From assembly GCA_030667645.1 (NCBI GenBank), contig DAOUVM010000127.1, positions 1 through 7,065 on the forward strand: DNA of 7,065 nucleotides, read 5' to 3'. The stretch is from Ardenticatenales bacterium. Lineage in GTDB: Bacteria > Chloroflexota > Anaerolineae > Promineifilales > UBA4811. Positions 6,760-7,065 of this stretch are shown one piece after another. The stretch's first letter is position 1. Each line of letters opens with the position of its first letter. The notes below the pieces were generated by a model that searched no databases, had not been told where the DNA came from, and saw only the letters and a list, made by a program, of their open reading frames with translations. The position numbers were made by a program, and so were the translations under genes.

Positions 6760-6957
6760 GTTTCCATTACGTTGTGCTGGGAGCAGTGGGATTGGGAAGG
6801 GGACTGCTGGGTGCTGGGGTCGGGGTGTCTGCGGCGGGATGAGTGCGCCCGCGAATGAATTCGGGGCGAGATGGGGCAAACACGTTGAAACGTGTTGACG
6901 ATCATGGAGTTGGGCGAAAAGCCGGGGGAAGCCTGAGAGAGGCGCAGAGAGTCCGGT
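6760..6957. repeat. Repeat unit 2 (198 bp, complete)
   Basis: This is the longest complete copy. It has six G-tracts at 6788-6825, palindrome 1 at 6849-6866 (with one mismatch, G for C at 6864), palindrome 2 at 6879-6896, and an extra tail GGCGCAGAGAGTCCGG (6941-6956) before unit 3. Confidence 0.9.
6849..6896. repeat. Twin palindromes of unit 2
   Basis: The same pair recurs 182 bp downstream. The first (6849-6866) has one broken pair because position 6864 is G instead of C. The second (6879-6896) is identical to that of unit 1. Spacing between the two is unchanged. Confidence 0.88.
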
Positions 6958-7065
6958 GTTCCCATTACGTTGTGCTGAGAGCAGTGGGATTGGGAAGGGG
7001 ACTGCTGGGTGCCGGGGTCGGGGTGTCTGCGGCCGGATGAGTGCGGCCGCGAATGAATTCGCGGC
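6958..7065. repeat. Repeat unit 3 (truncated by window end)
   Basis: The first 108 bp of a third copy match unit 2 (6760-6867) at about 102 of 108 positions by eye. G-tracts lie at 6986-7023. Palindrome 1 is at 7047-7064 and is extended by one pair to 7046-7065. The window stops there, so palindrome 2 is not seen. Confidence 0.88.
7046..7065. repeat. Palindrome 1 of unit 3, lengthened
   Basis: GCCGCGAAT-GA-ATTCGCGGC is a perfect 9-bp inverted repeat. G at 7046 replaces the C found in units 1 and 2 and now pairs with C at 7065, the last base of the window. Confidence 0.8.

Larger units (their letters stand above)
6596..7065. repeat. Tandem array of G-tract/twin-palindrome repeat units
   Basis: At least three direct repeats follow one another and continue past the window end. 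Each starts with a GTTTCCATTACG-like sequence at 6596, 6760 and 6958. Spacing between copies is 164 then 198 bp at the left boundary, and 182 then 198 bp at the palindromes. Each copy has block A (ATTACG..GTGC then G-tracts) and block B (palindrome CCGCGAATGAATTCGCGG, palindrome AACACGTTGAAACGTGTT, then GACGATCATGGAGTTGGGCGA). I see no coding sense: short open frames here carry the same peptide in different frames because the spacing is not always a multiple of three. No transposase or CRISPR-like spacer structure is seen. It lies upstream of the minus-strand gene, whose promoter may be in or beside unit 1. Confidence 0.9.

Noticed and set aside
6243..6858. Plus-strand open frames running from the YdhR-like gene into the repeats
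   Set aside because: They are shadows of the minus-strand gene and then of repeat DNA, without family-like sequence.
6508..6965. Minus-strand frames repeating the peptide MIVNTFQRVCPISPRIHSR
   Set aside because: The repeated peptide is a by-product of the DNA repeats. It falls in different frames because the copies are 182 bp apart.
6596..7065. CRISPR array
   Set aside because: Units are 164-198 bp and conserved throughout, with no unique spacers of 30-40 bp between short repeats.

Overview
This 7,065-base window is bacterial, GC-rich and densely coded. I see no rRNA, tRNA, CRISPR array, transposase or phage gene. Nothing fixes the lineage. A Chloroflexota-like (Anaerolineae-type) bacterium is a guess from gene flavour and interspersed hairpin repeats, not a demonstrated fact.

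Region 1 (224-3898, + strand) is a tightly coupled three-gene operon for a cytoplasmic molybdenum hydroxylase of the xanthine dehydrogenase/CO dehydrogenase superfamily. The order is FAD subunit, [2Fe-2S] subunit, then molybdopterin catalytic subunit (M-S-L), with 4-nt gaps or overlaps between genes. Electrons should pass from substrate at the Mo centre through two [2Fe-2S] clusters to FAD. The large subunit has the XDH-type AFRGFGGPQ loop and the catalytic Glu, so it is not a true CO dehydrogenase. It lacks the substrate Arg of xanthine oxidoreductase, so the substrate is unknown.

Region 2 (about 3941-5644, + strand) is a compact restriction-modification module. A hairpin and a promoter-like element lie just ahead of it. 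A beta-class (TSPPY) DNA methyltransferase is followed, with a 1-nt overlap, by a PmeII-like restriction endonuclease. Arginine codons include many AGA/AGG, unlike the operon before it, which suggests horizontal acquisition.

Region 3 (5791-6485) holds two small convergent genes whose 3' ends overlap by 40 nt. One is a 79-residue protein with a Cys-rich N terminus (+). The other is a 164-residue protein resembling YdhR-type dimeric alpha/beta-barrel proteins (-).

Region 4 (6596-7065) is a non-coding array of at least three tandem 164-198 bp units that runs off the window end. Each unit combines a G-tract block with quadruplex potential and, where complete, two palindromes that fold as hairpins with the same UGAA tetraloop, their centres 30 bp apart. 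This is the least explained and most interesting part of the window.
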